This document shows positions 24,689-35,499 of a DNA stretch of 64,000 nucleotides, one piece after another (position 1 is the first letter of the stretch; each line of letters begins with the position of its first letter). The translations under genes and the position numbers were made by a program. The notes under the pieces are model-generated. The model saw only the letters and a program-made list of their open reading frames with translations, made no database searches and was not told where the DNA came from. Source of the DNA: Datisca glomerata. Its lineage: Eukaryota > Streptophyta > Magnoliopsida > Cucurbitales > Datiscaceae. The stretch lies in contig QANY01003900.1 in the NCBI GenBank assembly GCA_003255025.1, positions 2,550,797-2,614,796 on the forward strand. Reading direction: 5' to 3'.

Positions 24689-25325
24689 TTGAGAAGTAGT
24701 GAGAATGTGTTTAGTTGAGTGAAAATTTGATTTTTAAGGGTGATTTATGAAGAGTAATTACCCATATTAATTGCACAACAACCAGCTACCAACTCTGTAA
24801 TAGGAAAAAAAGTCAACTAAGAGCATAGCAATTAGAGGCCAATCGCCACAGACACATGTGATTGGCCCATGTTTTGTGGCCATGGGCCAATCTCCTATAA
24901 GTACGGTGATTAGGGCTCAAATGCTACCTTCAAGTCCTAATCGCCAACTTGTAATGGTGAATCGCCTGAGCCTACTGTGATTAGGACTTAAAGGTAGCAT
25001 TTGAGCCCTAATCGTTGTACTCAGAGGTGATTGGCCCATGGCCACAAAACATGGGCCAATTTCTTGTGTGTATTGTAATTAGGACTTAAATGCTGACTTT
25101 AAGTCCTAATCGCCAACATGTTACTACGAATCACCTGTGTAAATGACGATTATAGCCTAGCAATCGACAATTGGCCTCTAATCGCTATGATCTTAGTTGA
25201 GTTTTTTTTTTCCGGTTACAAAGTTGGTAGCTGGTTGTTGTGTAATTAATATGAGTAATTACTCTTCTTAAACCACCCTTAAATATCAATTTCACTCAAC
25301 TAAACACATTCTCACTACTTCTCAA
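24689..25325. repeat. 637-bp imperfect palindrome with ATTAGG motifs
   Basis: The left arm starts TTGAGAAGTAGTGAGAATGTG and its complement closes the right arm at 25325. The arms are similar over about 280 bases, for example CAACCAGCTACCAACT near 24785 against AGTTGGTAGCTGGTTG near 25222. The inner part is made of smaller palindromes: GATTGGCCCATG...CATGGGCCAATC (24871-24903 and 25030-25063) and copies of GATTAGGACTTAAA/TTTAAGTCCTAATC. The right arm has about 90 extra bases. It lies directly upstream of the transposase, where a MULE terminal repeat is expected, so it may be two MULE ends joined head to head. Confidence 0.85.
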
Positions 25326-25639
25326 AGTAACTCTCAACAACATGGTCAATTTAGATAAAATGATTGTTTGCAAATTTTATCCTTATACACAAAATGTTTA
25401 GTATCCAGTTTAAAATCCAACAATACACTGAGCAAATTTAGAATCCAGTTTAAAATTCTAAACAACAATTCGACTGAGCCGATGTTTATATCCATATTAG
25501 AAATTTCACAATCAAAATACATATTTATATCCATAATATGTCCAACAAAATGCAGCCATAATTTAACAAATTTAAAAATACTCTTAACAAATGTAGAATC
25601 AAGATTAAAATTCAAATAGACATAAAAAGTTCATATAAA

Positions 25640-28600
25640 CTTTGACAAAGCGTCATGGTGCGACTTTTCTCTTTTTCAATAAAGCATCATATGAATGTTT
25701 TGTACGTCATTCATGTTCTCATTCAGATTCAGTATCTTCGTTGGTGTCATCGTCATGGGCGTTTTCATCATCATTAATGGAATCTTCATCATCGTCATCA
25801 TCATCATCATCATCATCACCCTCATACCTGCTTGCTTGAGTTTCATACATTTTCATGCGTCTTTGCAACTTCGCCTACAAGTGTACATACTGAAATGTCA
25901 GCTAAAAGTTAATTTGAATATTTTTATTTCAAACAAAAAATTAATTAGGGAAAGATAGTAAGTTTACAATTTCCTTATGCTTTTTTTTCATTGATGCTTT
26001 GGCCTTTACCATCGCCTCACGTGCGCTCAATATTTTCTCAAAGAACAACCTGTTGAGACCATCAATCATGCGCATCATGTCTCTCGCGTATGCCGCTGGC
26101 ACCTGCATTAACCATATTGCACATTAATATGATATATAATGACTAAATAATGAATATTAACATCATAACTCACACAATCAACATTGGCTGATGGAAGACC
26201 CCCGACTGGAACATCATTTGGAATGTCAACCAACTCACTACCATCATCTGAGATTGGTAACTGAATCTACCACGGTGGTAGCCAACCCTGATGCTCTTGT
26301 TGCTGTTGTGGTTGTTGTGGTTGCTTGTGTTGCTGCCTATACCATGTAGTCTACAAATTTACATAATATAATAATATGAGTAATCTCCTATATTTAAAAA
26401 TCACTTAGAGACTTTTAACACCTGCGAATATGAAGATGCCCCATCATAGTTGTAAGACAACCACTTTTTTCAGAATTCATCATAAGTATCTTCACCATTG
26501 CCATCTACGTCATCGATGAAGTTTGTCGCTCTGAAACCTCAAAGACCACCAGTCAGATCTTTTTTGATGAATGGTTGATCACATAACATTGAAGCTGGGA
26601 GTTTATATAGGATGTACAACACATAAGTTCCCAAACTCTACCGTGAGACACGCTTAACCAAGTACTATGCTCTTCCAGCCGGCCTTTGTAGCAAGATTCT
26701 CATGGTGGTAGGAGATATACTATCGATGCAATAGCCAAGCAAGTTTGTATGTTGTCCCCAAGGGTTCCAATTGATCTGCAAGTTCAAAAACAAATAGTTT
26801 GTCAGTAAAACATTATTCATACTCAATGGGGGATAATATAAGAATTGATAGAATAAAACACATACCTCATTGGGCATTACATATCAAAGTTTAACACGAA
26901 ATCCTTTTAGGCAGTGATCAACATCCCTTGTTCCCAATTCAATGCTATCCAACATGCTACTCTCGAGAATGAGTCTGGACCATCCAATGGTCTGCTCAGT
27001 GCCAAACACGGAAAGTACTCACAAGCCCATACCTCTCATACTCTCTAAAAACCCCAAGTCCCTACACTTTTGTTACGACATAAAGTGTCCATATTGCAAT
27101 ACAATACGGACAACGCCGAACCACCCCAATTATACTCTCGTATCCCATCTATTTTCTATATGATAGGGAGGAAGTATAAATAAACTTTGTTGCTCTTGTA
27201 GTAAAAAAATGTACTACCCAAGAGCACCAAAAGAAAAACTCTCGTCAAAATTTCCTCATTCTCAGGAGTAGTACACTTGTAATTAACATAATTATCAAAA
27301 ATCCATTGATAACTAACTTTTCTCCTCTAACCGCCGAAACGGTTTGTCGACTAGCTTCCACAATGCCTTCTTATTGTTGTAGAGTTCTCAATTATAGTCT
27401 AGTTGTTGACCATTGACTTTCAAGCTGGTAATCGCAGCAAAGTTCAATGGGGTCATTGTCATTTCACCCACTTCATCTATATGAAATGTGTGGGTTGTAT
27501 CCCACCATTTCTCAGCCAAACTTTTAATAGGATGCGATCTATCTACCCCTTTTTTAATATATTTATAAAGTACTTAAACCCAGAAACATCAACATTCCTT
27601 TTCACATTTCAGGAAGCCTACTGTACCACCGAGCTACTAGTGTAATGTTTCCAAAACCACGTACACCAAGATCATAAAACTCAGCCTAGGAAACCAAAAT
27701 TTTAAGTCATGACTCAGTGAAAAATGTGTGTGAAGAAAGATGTATTACATAGGAAAAAATATCAAAGAAAGCAATGACAATAATATATAATCCTTATTAT
27801 GACATTTCGTTGAACACCTGACGGGCACATAAACATACACTATAATTTTTCATCTGAAACATGTATCGCTACTAATAATCATACATTTCTGGAAGCATCA
27901 CATAAAAAACACCCAATTTTCAAAATGATTCACGTATTTATTTGGTGTTTTAACACGATAACAGATAACAACCAAATTTTTGGTCAAAGAAACTTACATT
28001 TTTTTTCCTTAGATGGGATATAGCATTTCATCGAACATGTTCCGGGCATTCATATAAATAAAGTATAGACCCCAATGTGACATTTTATCAAACAGCTCAC
28101 GGACAATGATAAAAATACACCCTATAATTCATTATGACATTTTATCAAACACTTTTACGGGTTCTCATGAAAATGCTATAGTTTTTCATTCAAGACATAT
28201 ATTTCTACCAACAACTATACATTTGTACAATCATCACATAAAAATCATCCAATTTACAGAACGAATCAAGTGTCTATTAGTGTTTTACCCATATACCACA
28301 TAAAATTCAAAATCCTTAAAGAAAAACTTTCATCTTGTTTGCTTGGATGAGATATATGCTTCGTTGGAGCAATATGAAGAATAGGGCTAGTAAGATTTCG
28401 ATTCTTTGGACGAAAAATTTTCACCCTATAACTTGTGGCATCGTACGACCCTTTTGAACCGCTCAAACTTGGTTGTGTCGTTAAACTCATTGTTCCCTTT
28501 GACACTTTATGCTTTCCTCTAGCCATTTTGGTGAAAAATACAATATTAGATGGATATGGCATTTGAGGTCGTGAGTTGGATGGATTTGGTTCGGGTTGGG

Positions 28601-28784
28601 TGCGAGTTTGACTCTTATTTGCAAGGGATGTGTGAAATTTCCTCGTGGTGTTGGGTTGGAGGCGGTTTGATGAGATTTTTGGGCTATGAAGAGATGAAGA
28701 TGAAGAGATGAAGAAGAAAGGATGAGAATAGAATGTTTGAATGAAGAGAAATGAAATGTTGAGAGAGGGGGGAATGGTGGGCAT
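25640..28784 (-). pseudogene. plant mobile domain (PMD) gene, probably decayed
   Basis: The likely start is 28526 (MARGKHKVSKGTMS); an open upstream extension reaches 28784. An exon after an acceptor near 27686 reads AEFYDLGVRGFGNI then ARWYSRL. After a frame break comes the diagnostic PMD block LAEKWWDTTHTFHIDE and GEMTMTPLNFAAITSLKV (about 27400-27530). Near 26780-26660 is INWNPWGQHTN...RILLQRPAGRA followed by YLGKRVSRQ, the conserved C-terminal PMD part. Then come a Q-rich stretch (about 26280-26340), a basic coiled segment (about 26000-26100), and a D/E-rich tail (about 25730-25850). PMD proteins such as MAIN and MAIL1 act in transposon silencing, and PMD copies are also found inside transposons. 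Stops in several exons make this copy doubtful. Confidence 0.75.
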
Positions 28785-28799
28785 CAGGTATTTTAAGAA

Positions 28800-29334
28800 G
28801 AAGGGGAATATGGTTTTTTACTTTTAGGGTTAATTTTGATAACAAAATAAGGTTAGCTTTGAAAACAAATTTTAGAGGGTTATAAATTAAAATGTAAATG
28901 GGGTTATTTTCCAAATTTTAGGTTATAATTATAAAAATAAAGGCTTAAATTTCAAATTTTAATATTTAATTTCAAACTTTTAGCGGATATGTTCGATTTA
29001 ACAGTAGAATCTGACCTTGAAGGTTAACCGTGTTCGTCAGACTGATAAATAGGATTTACCGGCCATTATAATACCACGACTATAATTAATTATATATGGT
29101 GAAAACACATTTCACTCGATGCTTGTCACAAAAGCACAACATCATTATTAATGACAACTTTTATTGAGTTTATGAACAAGTGTTTAATTACTTCGGGAAC
29201 TTAATCTAATCTAATTGCACATAATAAGTGAATATCGTGAATTTTTACATTGAGAGAATGAGTTTCTTCTATTTTTATAGATGATTTGTCTAGTGTATGT
29301 TAATTAATTAAAAATAATAATTTTAGGATATCTG
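28800..29334. other. AT-rich spacer upstream of the PMD gene
   Basis: No ORF or repeat recognised. It should include the PMD promoter, reading to the left. Confidence 0.5.
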
Positions 29335-29545
29335 AGGGAAATGACAATTAGAGCAGTTTGAATGGTGATTAGGGTCATTTTTTATGACGTTTAGGGATAA
29401 CTATGGCGATCTCTTATCCAAATATGGCGATTAGGAAGGGATGTGGTTATTAGAGCCATTTGAATGACACTAGGCCTTGAAGATGCGATTAGCACTTTTA
29501 GGATCGCGATTAGGGGCTTTAGATAGGCGATTCGCCCATGATGAG
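29335..29545. repeat. array of GCGATTAG-like motifs
   Basis: About ten scattered copies of (G)CGATTAG/GTGATTAG words in 200 bases, in one orientation, spaced 15-30 bases. The same word fills the core of the 24689-25325 palindrome. Short repeated words near transposon ends are often transposase binding sites, so this may mark a subterminal region of the PMD-carrying part. Confidence 0.65.
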
Positions 29546-29564
29546 TGGTGCTGAAATTTTAGGC

Positions 29565-30375
29565 GTTCAACAACTTTGTAGTGGGGTACAACAAATACTT
29601 GATGAGTTCACCAAAATTTAAAATGTACAAGAGTTCACCATATATGTGCATGAGTTCACCCTCAATGTAGTGGGCTTCACCAAAATATATAAAATTAATA
29701 ATTCTTGGAGGGTTCACAAAAAATGTATAGAGGTTCATCAAATATATACTAAGGTTTATAAAAAATGTAGTGGGGTTCACCAAAACGTATAAAATTAATA
29801 ATTCTTGGAGGGGTCCACAAAAAATGTATAGGGGTTCACCAAATATACATAAGGGTTTACCTCCATTGTATTGGGGTTCACCTTAAGGTATAAAATCAAA
29901 CATTTTGGGGAACCCCCAGTATATTTTTGGTGAACACCGGCACATATTTGGTGAATTCCTAAAAAATATTTAATTTTATATGTTTTGATGTACCCTAGTA
30001 CATTTTTGGTGGATCATAATACATTGTTGGTGTACCCTTATACATTTTTGGTGAACCCCTTCAAGAATTATTAATTTTGTACGTTTTGGTGAACCCTACT
30101 ACATTAGAGGTGAATCCCTGTACATATTTGGTGAACCCCTCTAAGAGTTATTAATTTTGTACGTTTTAGTGAACCCATTACATTTTTGATGAATCTCAAT
30201 ACACATTTGGTGAACCCCTATACATTTCTTGTGAACCCCTTCAAGAATTATTAATTTTGTACTTTTTGGTGAACTCCGGTACATTTTTAGTGAACTCCAA
30301 TAAAATTTTAGTGAACCGCTATATATTTTTCGTAAACACATATAAGAATTATTAAGTTTATACATTTGAATGAAC
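29565..30375. repeat. palindrome of about 100-bp repeats with GGGGTTCACC motif
   Basis: Left of about 29905 the DNA repeats GGGGTTCACCAAA and AAAATTAATAATTCTTG (29691, 29791; period 100). Right of it the complements appear: TTTGGTGAACCCC and CAAGAATTATTAATTTT (30062, 30142, 30242, 30342; periods 80-100). The whole is a long foldback made of tandem repeats and abuts the right end of the MULE block at 30377. A transcript across it would form a long hairpin. Confidence 0.85.
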
Positions 30376-30377
30376 CC

Positions 30378-30685
30378 GAATGTTCTTTCAAAATTCAAGT
30401 TAGATCAAACTAGATTTTGCAAGTACAAGTTATCATAAACTCTTGAGGGACAGACTTTGCTTCAAAAGCTTCAGCGTCCACGAGCTCTCATTGATCTCCA
30501 TTTTATTGCGTTCACTTCTTTTAGCCGACACTTCCGTCAAGCAGCTTGACTCAAGCTCTTCATCTTTTCCATCGTCACTTCTTTCTCTTTCGTTTTCATT
30601 GAGTTTCCTTCTCCTTCATTGACAATAATCAATCAAGACCCAAGGTTCTTTCAGACTAATCAAACTTGACGGTATGCAAATTTCT
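30378..30685 (+). repeat. duplicated segment, copy 2 part b
   Basis: Continues copy 2 from the base where part a stopped. TTCTTTCAAA and GATCAAACTA match copy 1 at 8901-8935. After a 480-base gap in copy 1, the CT-rich leader (TCTTTTCCATCGTCACTT) matches at about 9548. It ends at TATGCAAATTTCT (30673-30685), which is the LINE's left target duplication. The ATG of copy 1 (9651) is not preserved here. Confidence 0.85.
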
Positions 30686-31020
30686 CTCTCTAGGCTCTTA
30701 TGCCTTCTTGGAGCTTGAGCTCATGGTATTCATCAAATTAATCCCTGATTCCTTGTATGACTGAGATTGGAGGTATTCTTGTGCTTATTGGGGTAATGGT
30801 GAAGGGTAAACGAATTGTTCATGGAAGTTTGCATTGAGTACGTACATCTTCCAAGTTTATTGGAGAATCTTCAGGAGCTGCTAATGATGGAATTAATGGC
30901 GATAATGTGAATATTAATGTGGATAAGTCTAGATAGGATGATTACGGTGGAAGAGGGTCCTGCTGCAGCCAAAAGAGGTAGAGGTAGACCCTCTCAACCT
31001 AAACTCTCAGCTCAATCCCA

Positions 31021-34000
31021 TAGTTAGTTAATTCAAGGACGGTAAAAATACGGAGTATTATTCGACATGTATAATTCAGGAATTTAACGGTTAAACATTC
31101 GGTTAAAATTCAGTCAATAATACGTGATACGTAAAAATTCGGATACGGGTTTTAAACGAGTATCATACGTTTTCTTTTCAAAAATTTGGTACAAAAAATA
31201 CGGCTTTAAAATTTATAAATAAATATTAATATAATAATATATTATGAATAGGACAAAAAATATCATTCTATAAATTTCTTAAACACTTTCATAAACTAAA
31301 ATATATTGATCAATTAATAATACTCTATTCATACAAAATATAGTCATTAATCCAAAATATTCAATCCATAAAAACTAATTGAATTAATAAAAACTATCAA
31401 ATAATGGGATCGTCGGGTGGTAAAGTTTTATCAAAATAAGATTCGTTTGGGGTACAAAGTAGCTCAGACCAGTTACACAAGCTCGTGTCATCTAAAGCAA
31501 ATGGTTCTTCTTCAAAAAAACATTCTGGTTCTTCATCAAATCATTCTATAGCAAATGGATTGATCTTAGAAAGATCAATAGGCGTCATATCCAGTACTTC
31601 ACGATCCTTATACATTGTCATCATCAAAGAGTTCATTCTCACGTACACCAAATCATCCAACATTGTCGGTGCCAATCTATTTCTCTTTTTCGTTTAGGCT
31701 ACTTCCCATGCACTCCAATTTCTTTCACAACCTGACGAGCTACACGGTTGACTCAAAATTCTAATTGCAATCTTTTGCAATACAGGGAATATTGAACCAT
31801 TAAGCTGCCACCAAATACCTATAAATAGAACTATTTACATTAGGAATGAAATCAACATAAAATATATGAAAATCTAATTCAAAACGAAGAAACACTTAAA
31901 AGGATGACTAGTGTTTATCATAGCAATAGATGATACAATTGAACAATGATGGAAACTTTAAACGATATTTAATTAGTTCAGTTACCAGCTGATCTCTTTC
32001 ATCTAAAGAACCCAACTGTTGAACAAGATATTCAACCCCTTCTCTAATATCAATGTTGTCTTCTTTGTACTTCTCACTAATCATATAAGCTGGATTAAGA
32101 AGTGCAGCAGTTACATGTACCTTATGGAGAATGTTCTTCTCTCTTCTCTGTTCAAATATTTTCATCATAAGAGAATAACGAGGAGGATCTTTTACACAAT
32201 ATTGACCAAGCGCTTCTCGTGCCCTCTTCATAGCATCATATAAATATCCCGCTGTAGATCCCTCACCATCTACTAATCGAAGAACTCTCACCAGAGGCTC
32301 AACAACATTCACATAATCTTTGGCATCTACCCAGAAAGACTCATTCTGAATTACTGAAGTCACTAACTTAGCCTGTGCAGTCTTAGTAAAATTCAAACCC
32401 CTCCATTCAGAAGATGTAACCAAAATTCTCAAATTATTTTCACGATCAATTAGCGATTGAAGCATCAAAAGTTTGAAGCAAATCTAGTCTTACACGGAAA
32501 TTTTAACTCCCTGTCATCTGTATATTTCCTCATCAATTGCAATACCATATTATGCTTATACATGTAATCTACTATCTTTTCGCATCATCAATCACACTTT
32601 TCACCCATTCAATTTGATTATAATGATCTTTCAATAACAAATTAATACCATGAGCTGCACATTTAGTCCTGTATAATCGAGGATATTTTTCCATCAGCAT
32701 GCAACCAGCAGACTCATAATTTGAGGCATTATTAGTAACTATTTGCACAACATGATCAGGGCCAATTTCATCGATGACGGAAGAAATAATGTTATAAAAT
32801 ACTCACCAGTCAATCTCTCCTGTGAACGTTCAAACATTTTCAAAAAAATAGCACCTAACGGTGAGCTAGCGATAACATTAACCCATGACCACCTTCTTAT
32901 GTCTGTCCAAGAATCTGATATAATAGTACAACCTGTACTAATCCATGATTGTTTTACACATGCAACATAAGTCTCAACATCTGTTCTTGCCTCAAGTACT
33001 AACTTAGTACGAACCGTTGAATAACTAGTTACAGTATAACCACAACCAAAATCACCTAAAGCTTTACTCATGTCAAGAAATGACTTGGACTGAATAATAT
33101 TAAATGCCATGTTGTTCATGATGAAAAATTGAGCAATTTTTTTTGTCAACATTGCTCTTCTCTTTCTTAGCAGAGAATTCTGGGATTGTGATTTGAATCT
33201 GATTAGATAGACCCAAAGAGCAAGCGTTCGATCCTTCATTACTTTCATTAACCGAATCATTTTTTCTTTTCTTATTAGAACTAGAACTTGAATCTCTAAT
33301 TAAAAAATACGCTTCAGCTTGAACCTCCTCCGATACTTTACTACATATATCAATATCACGACCACTAATTCCATATAAAAGAGACTTTACTCTAGAAATC
33401 CCTCCAGCAAAATCTCTCTCACAAAATTTGCACTTGAAACGATTATTTGACTGTTCAGCGTAATCCCAAAACTTATCTTTTTTCCTCACCATGATAATCA
33501 AAATTCAGAAAATCTAAAATTAGAATCAATAAAACCTATAAGTAGGATATAATTTGAATTGACAGAAACTCTGAGAAGTCCAACTCCAACCAGAACATAA
33601 TTAATAAAGTCCAATTCAAGTCCAATTCAGTTTAATTTTCTACAATCAAAATCAATTTAGAGAAGTCACGAGAAGCGCAAATTCTACAATCAACCAGAAC
33701 AAAATTTACCTATCAACCAGAACAAAATTCAATTCAGAACAAAATTTTCTACAATCAACCAGAACAAAATTTTCCTATCATCTTAAAACAATCAAATTCA
33801 ATTCAGATAGTTTAGACCATTCCTAAAGTTTCTTCATCAGCATGAGATTAATTGATTCCAACCAGCACAGAAACTCCTAAAACCGATGAGAAAATAAAAA
33901 TAGTCAAAACTCAGATAGAAAAGTACAACCACCAGAAGAAATTTAATCGATGAACTTAAGAACCGATCACCTCAAATCAAAAAATGAAAAACGCCAAAAA

Positions 34001-34050
34001 AAACGGAAAACGCCAAAAATACGTATTAAACGCGTATTAACTAAGTACGC
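31021..34050 (-). mobile_element. hAT transposon inserted in LINE ORF1
   Basis: Flanks are CAATCCCA (31013-31020) and CAATCCAC (34051-34058), consistent with a worn 8-base hAT target duplication. Imperfect ends share TTAGTTAAT: TAGTTAGTTAATTC on the left, and GCGTACTTAGTTAATACG on the complement of the right. The internal gene is a hAT transposase on the minus strand. The LINE reading continues on both sides. Confidence 0.7.
31397..33501 (-). pseudogene. hAT transposase, decayed
   Basis: The start is 33501 or the second Met at 33492 (MVRKKDKFWDYAEQ). A BED-type finger follows (FKCKFCERDFAGGISRVK), but the expected His (HLA) reads LLY. Next is the DUF659 region (SWISTGCTIISDSWTDIRR, about 32900-32960), then NNASNYESAG and AAHGINLLLKDHY (about 32610-32740). 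The C-terminal half includes ESFWVDAKDYVNVVEPLVRVLR (32468-31908), and the dimerisation motif QPCSSSGCERNWSA lies at about 31700-31740. Frame breaks occur near 32480 and 31900 and after AWEVA, followed by KKRNRL and an acidic tail to 31397. It is non-functional as it stands. Confidence 0.88.
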
Positions 34051-34756
34051 CAATCCACATCGGATAAAGTAGAGGGTCCAAAAGCTATTTTGGGTAGTGA
34101 GGAATGTCCTCCCCCAAAAGTGGAGGTTTCTATTACTGACTTGAATCCAAACAGAGAGAAACCTGATTCTTTGTTCGAGGAAGATGATTTTCCAATCCTT
34201 TCTTCTTCTCCGAAAGAGGTAAATATCCCTCAGTACTAGATCTTGATTTAAGTGAGTGTGGTCTTGACACAGTCCAAATCAAGGTGGAGTATCAAGGTAT
34301 TCCAAATAGATGTCAAACCTGTGGTACTTTTGGTCATGATTGGAGCTTGAAGAAAGAGGTGAAACCTCAGAACCCAGTTCATAAACCTAAGGATCAACCT
34401 AAGGTTAAGCATGAGTGGGTCAAGGTTGCAGCAAAAGGAAAAGAGAAAATAGATCAAGTTGAGGTAGAGCAGATAGAAGCTAGGAGGGATAGAGAGTTTA
34501 TTTCTATTCATGAGCCCATGGAATCTATTCAAGTGCCTATTTCCTTAGAGGAAGATGAGGAAGAACAGATTGTTGAGCTGGATTTTGAGGCAAATATTAG
34601 AAGGGATGAAGATCAGCCTAAGTCTCCACAATCAACAGTTAATAGTGATGAAAAACTGTCTAACAGTGGCAAGCAGCTGCTAAACTTAAAGCCTCTAAGG
34701 TGAATATGGTGAGCACTTCACAAAAATTCCCCCCCTTCTCATGAACTTGGCAGTAT

Positions 34757-35460
34757 GAAATGTGAGAGGGTTTAATAACCCTTGGAATCACAGGGAGGTT
34801 AAGAAATTTTGCAGGGAATTTAAACTTGGTTTTTGTAATTTAGTAGAGACAAAGGTTAAATTGAAATTTTTTGATAGAATTGTTGTTTCTATTTTTCCTA
34901 ATTGGAGAACTTTTCGTAATTATAATTCTGCTTCTGATGGGAGAATTTGGATTGCAGTTAATGTTGATATATTTTATTTGAGAGTTCTGAGTATGTCTGA
35001 GCAATTTGTTCATTGCCATGTTAAGAATCTGTTATCTGCAAGGGAGTTTGCTTGTACTGTTGTTTATGTAGATAATGATTCCAGAAAAAGGAGAGATTTG
35101 TCGCAAGCTTTGATGTGTATTAAGGCTTCAATGGGTAGCACTCCTTGGATAATCAGTTGGGATTACAATGAAATTATTCATCCTATTGAGAAGCAAGTTT
35201 GTAAATGGGATGAAGCCACGAAAAAGAATTTAGTAGTTGTATTTTCAATTGGGTGTTTTTTATTTGCCCTAGAACGGCTTTCAATTGACATGGTGAAATC
35301 ATCAACCTGGCCCTACTAGTGTGATGACTAAGTTGGATAGAGCTTTAGTTAACTAGGAGTGGTAAAACAACTTCATTAAGTCAGTGCCTTATTTGGTTCA
35401 ACCACGCATTTCAGATCATAGCCCAGGGCTGATTAATCCAAAGTTTATAAAAAAATAAGT
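34757..35460 (+). pseudogene. LINE endonuclease (EEP) domain
   Basis: It reads NVRGFNNPWNHREVKKF, then VETKVKLKFFDRIV (the ETK motif), RIWIAVN, and TPWIISWDYNE at about 35135-35175, where the usual GDFN catalytic motif is changed to WDYN. After a frame break come VMTKLDRALVN and ISDHSPGL (about 35320-35430), the conserved SDH end. L1-type endonucleases nick target DNA to prime reverse transcription. Stops and the changed GDFN make this copy inactive. Confidence 0.82.
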
Positions 35461-35499
35461 CTCCTTTAAAGTTCTTCAAATACTGGACTGAAATTTAAG

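Larger units (their letters stand above)
16052..30377. mobile_element. 14.3-kb composite Mutator-like (MULE) block
   Basis: The block splits copy 2 of the duplicated segment. The flanks are GAATTTTTT (16043-16051) and GAATGTTCT (30378-30386); the empty site in copy 1 reads GAATTTTCT (8896-8904). A 9-base target duplication is the Mutator signature, here 7 of 9 matching. Inside are a Ulp1-like gene (plus), a FAR1/MuDR transposase (minus) converging on it, a palindrome, a PMD gene (minus), and repeat arrays near the right end. Ulp1-carrying MULEs (Kaonashi in Arabidopsis, CUMULE in melon) are known. No clear terminal inverted repeat pairs the two outer ends, so this may be two or more nested elements. 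Confidence 0.6.
30740..34703 (+). pseudogene. LINE ORF1, split by the hAT element
   Basis: The left part (to about 31020) has a basic RGRGRPSQP-like stretch. The right part resumes at about 34060 with KVEGPKAILGSEECPPP and an acidic FEEDDFPILSSS block, then VEYQGIPNRCQTCGTFGHD at 34290-34350. This is the zinc knuckle of plant L1 ORF1, but the last expected Cys is missing (WSLKK follows). An acidic and basic tail runs to 34703. Stops lie between the pieces. The product would bind the LINE RNA. Confidence 0.75.

Noticed and set aside
25642..25958. Plus-strand serine- and isoleucine-rich ORFs
   Set aside because: Antisense of the acidic tail of the PMD gene (ATC/TCA repeats), not separate genes.
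16052..30377. Helitron as an alternative for the 14.3-kb block, given mixed cargo and an end hairpin
   Set aside because: No TC start, no CTRR end with a preceding hairpin and no Rep/helicase; a 9-base duplication and a MURA gene fit a MULE better.
29559..30398. ORFs of 74 and 85 codons on the minus strand
   Set aside because: They are translations of the repeat foldback and repeat the same short words; not genes.
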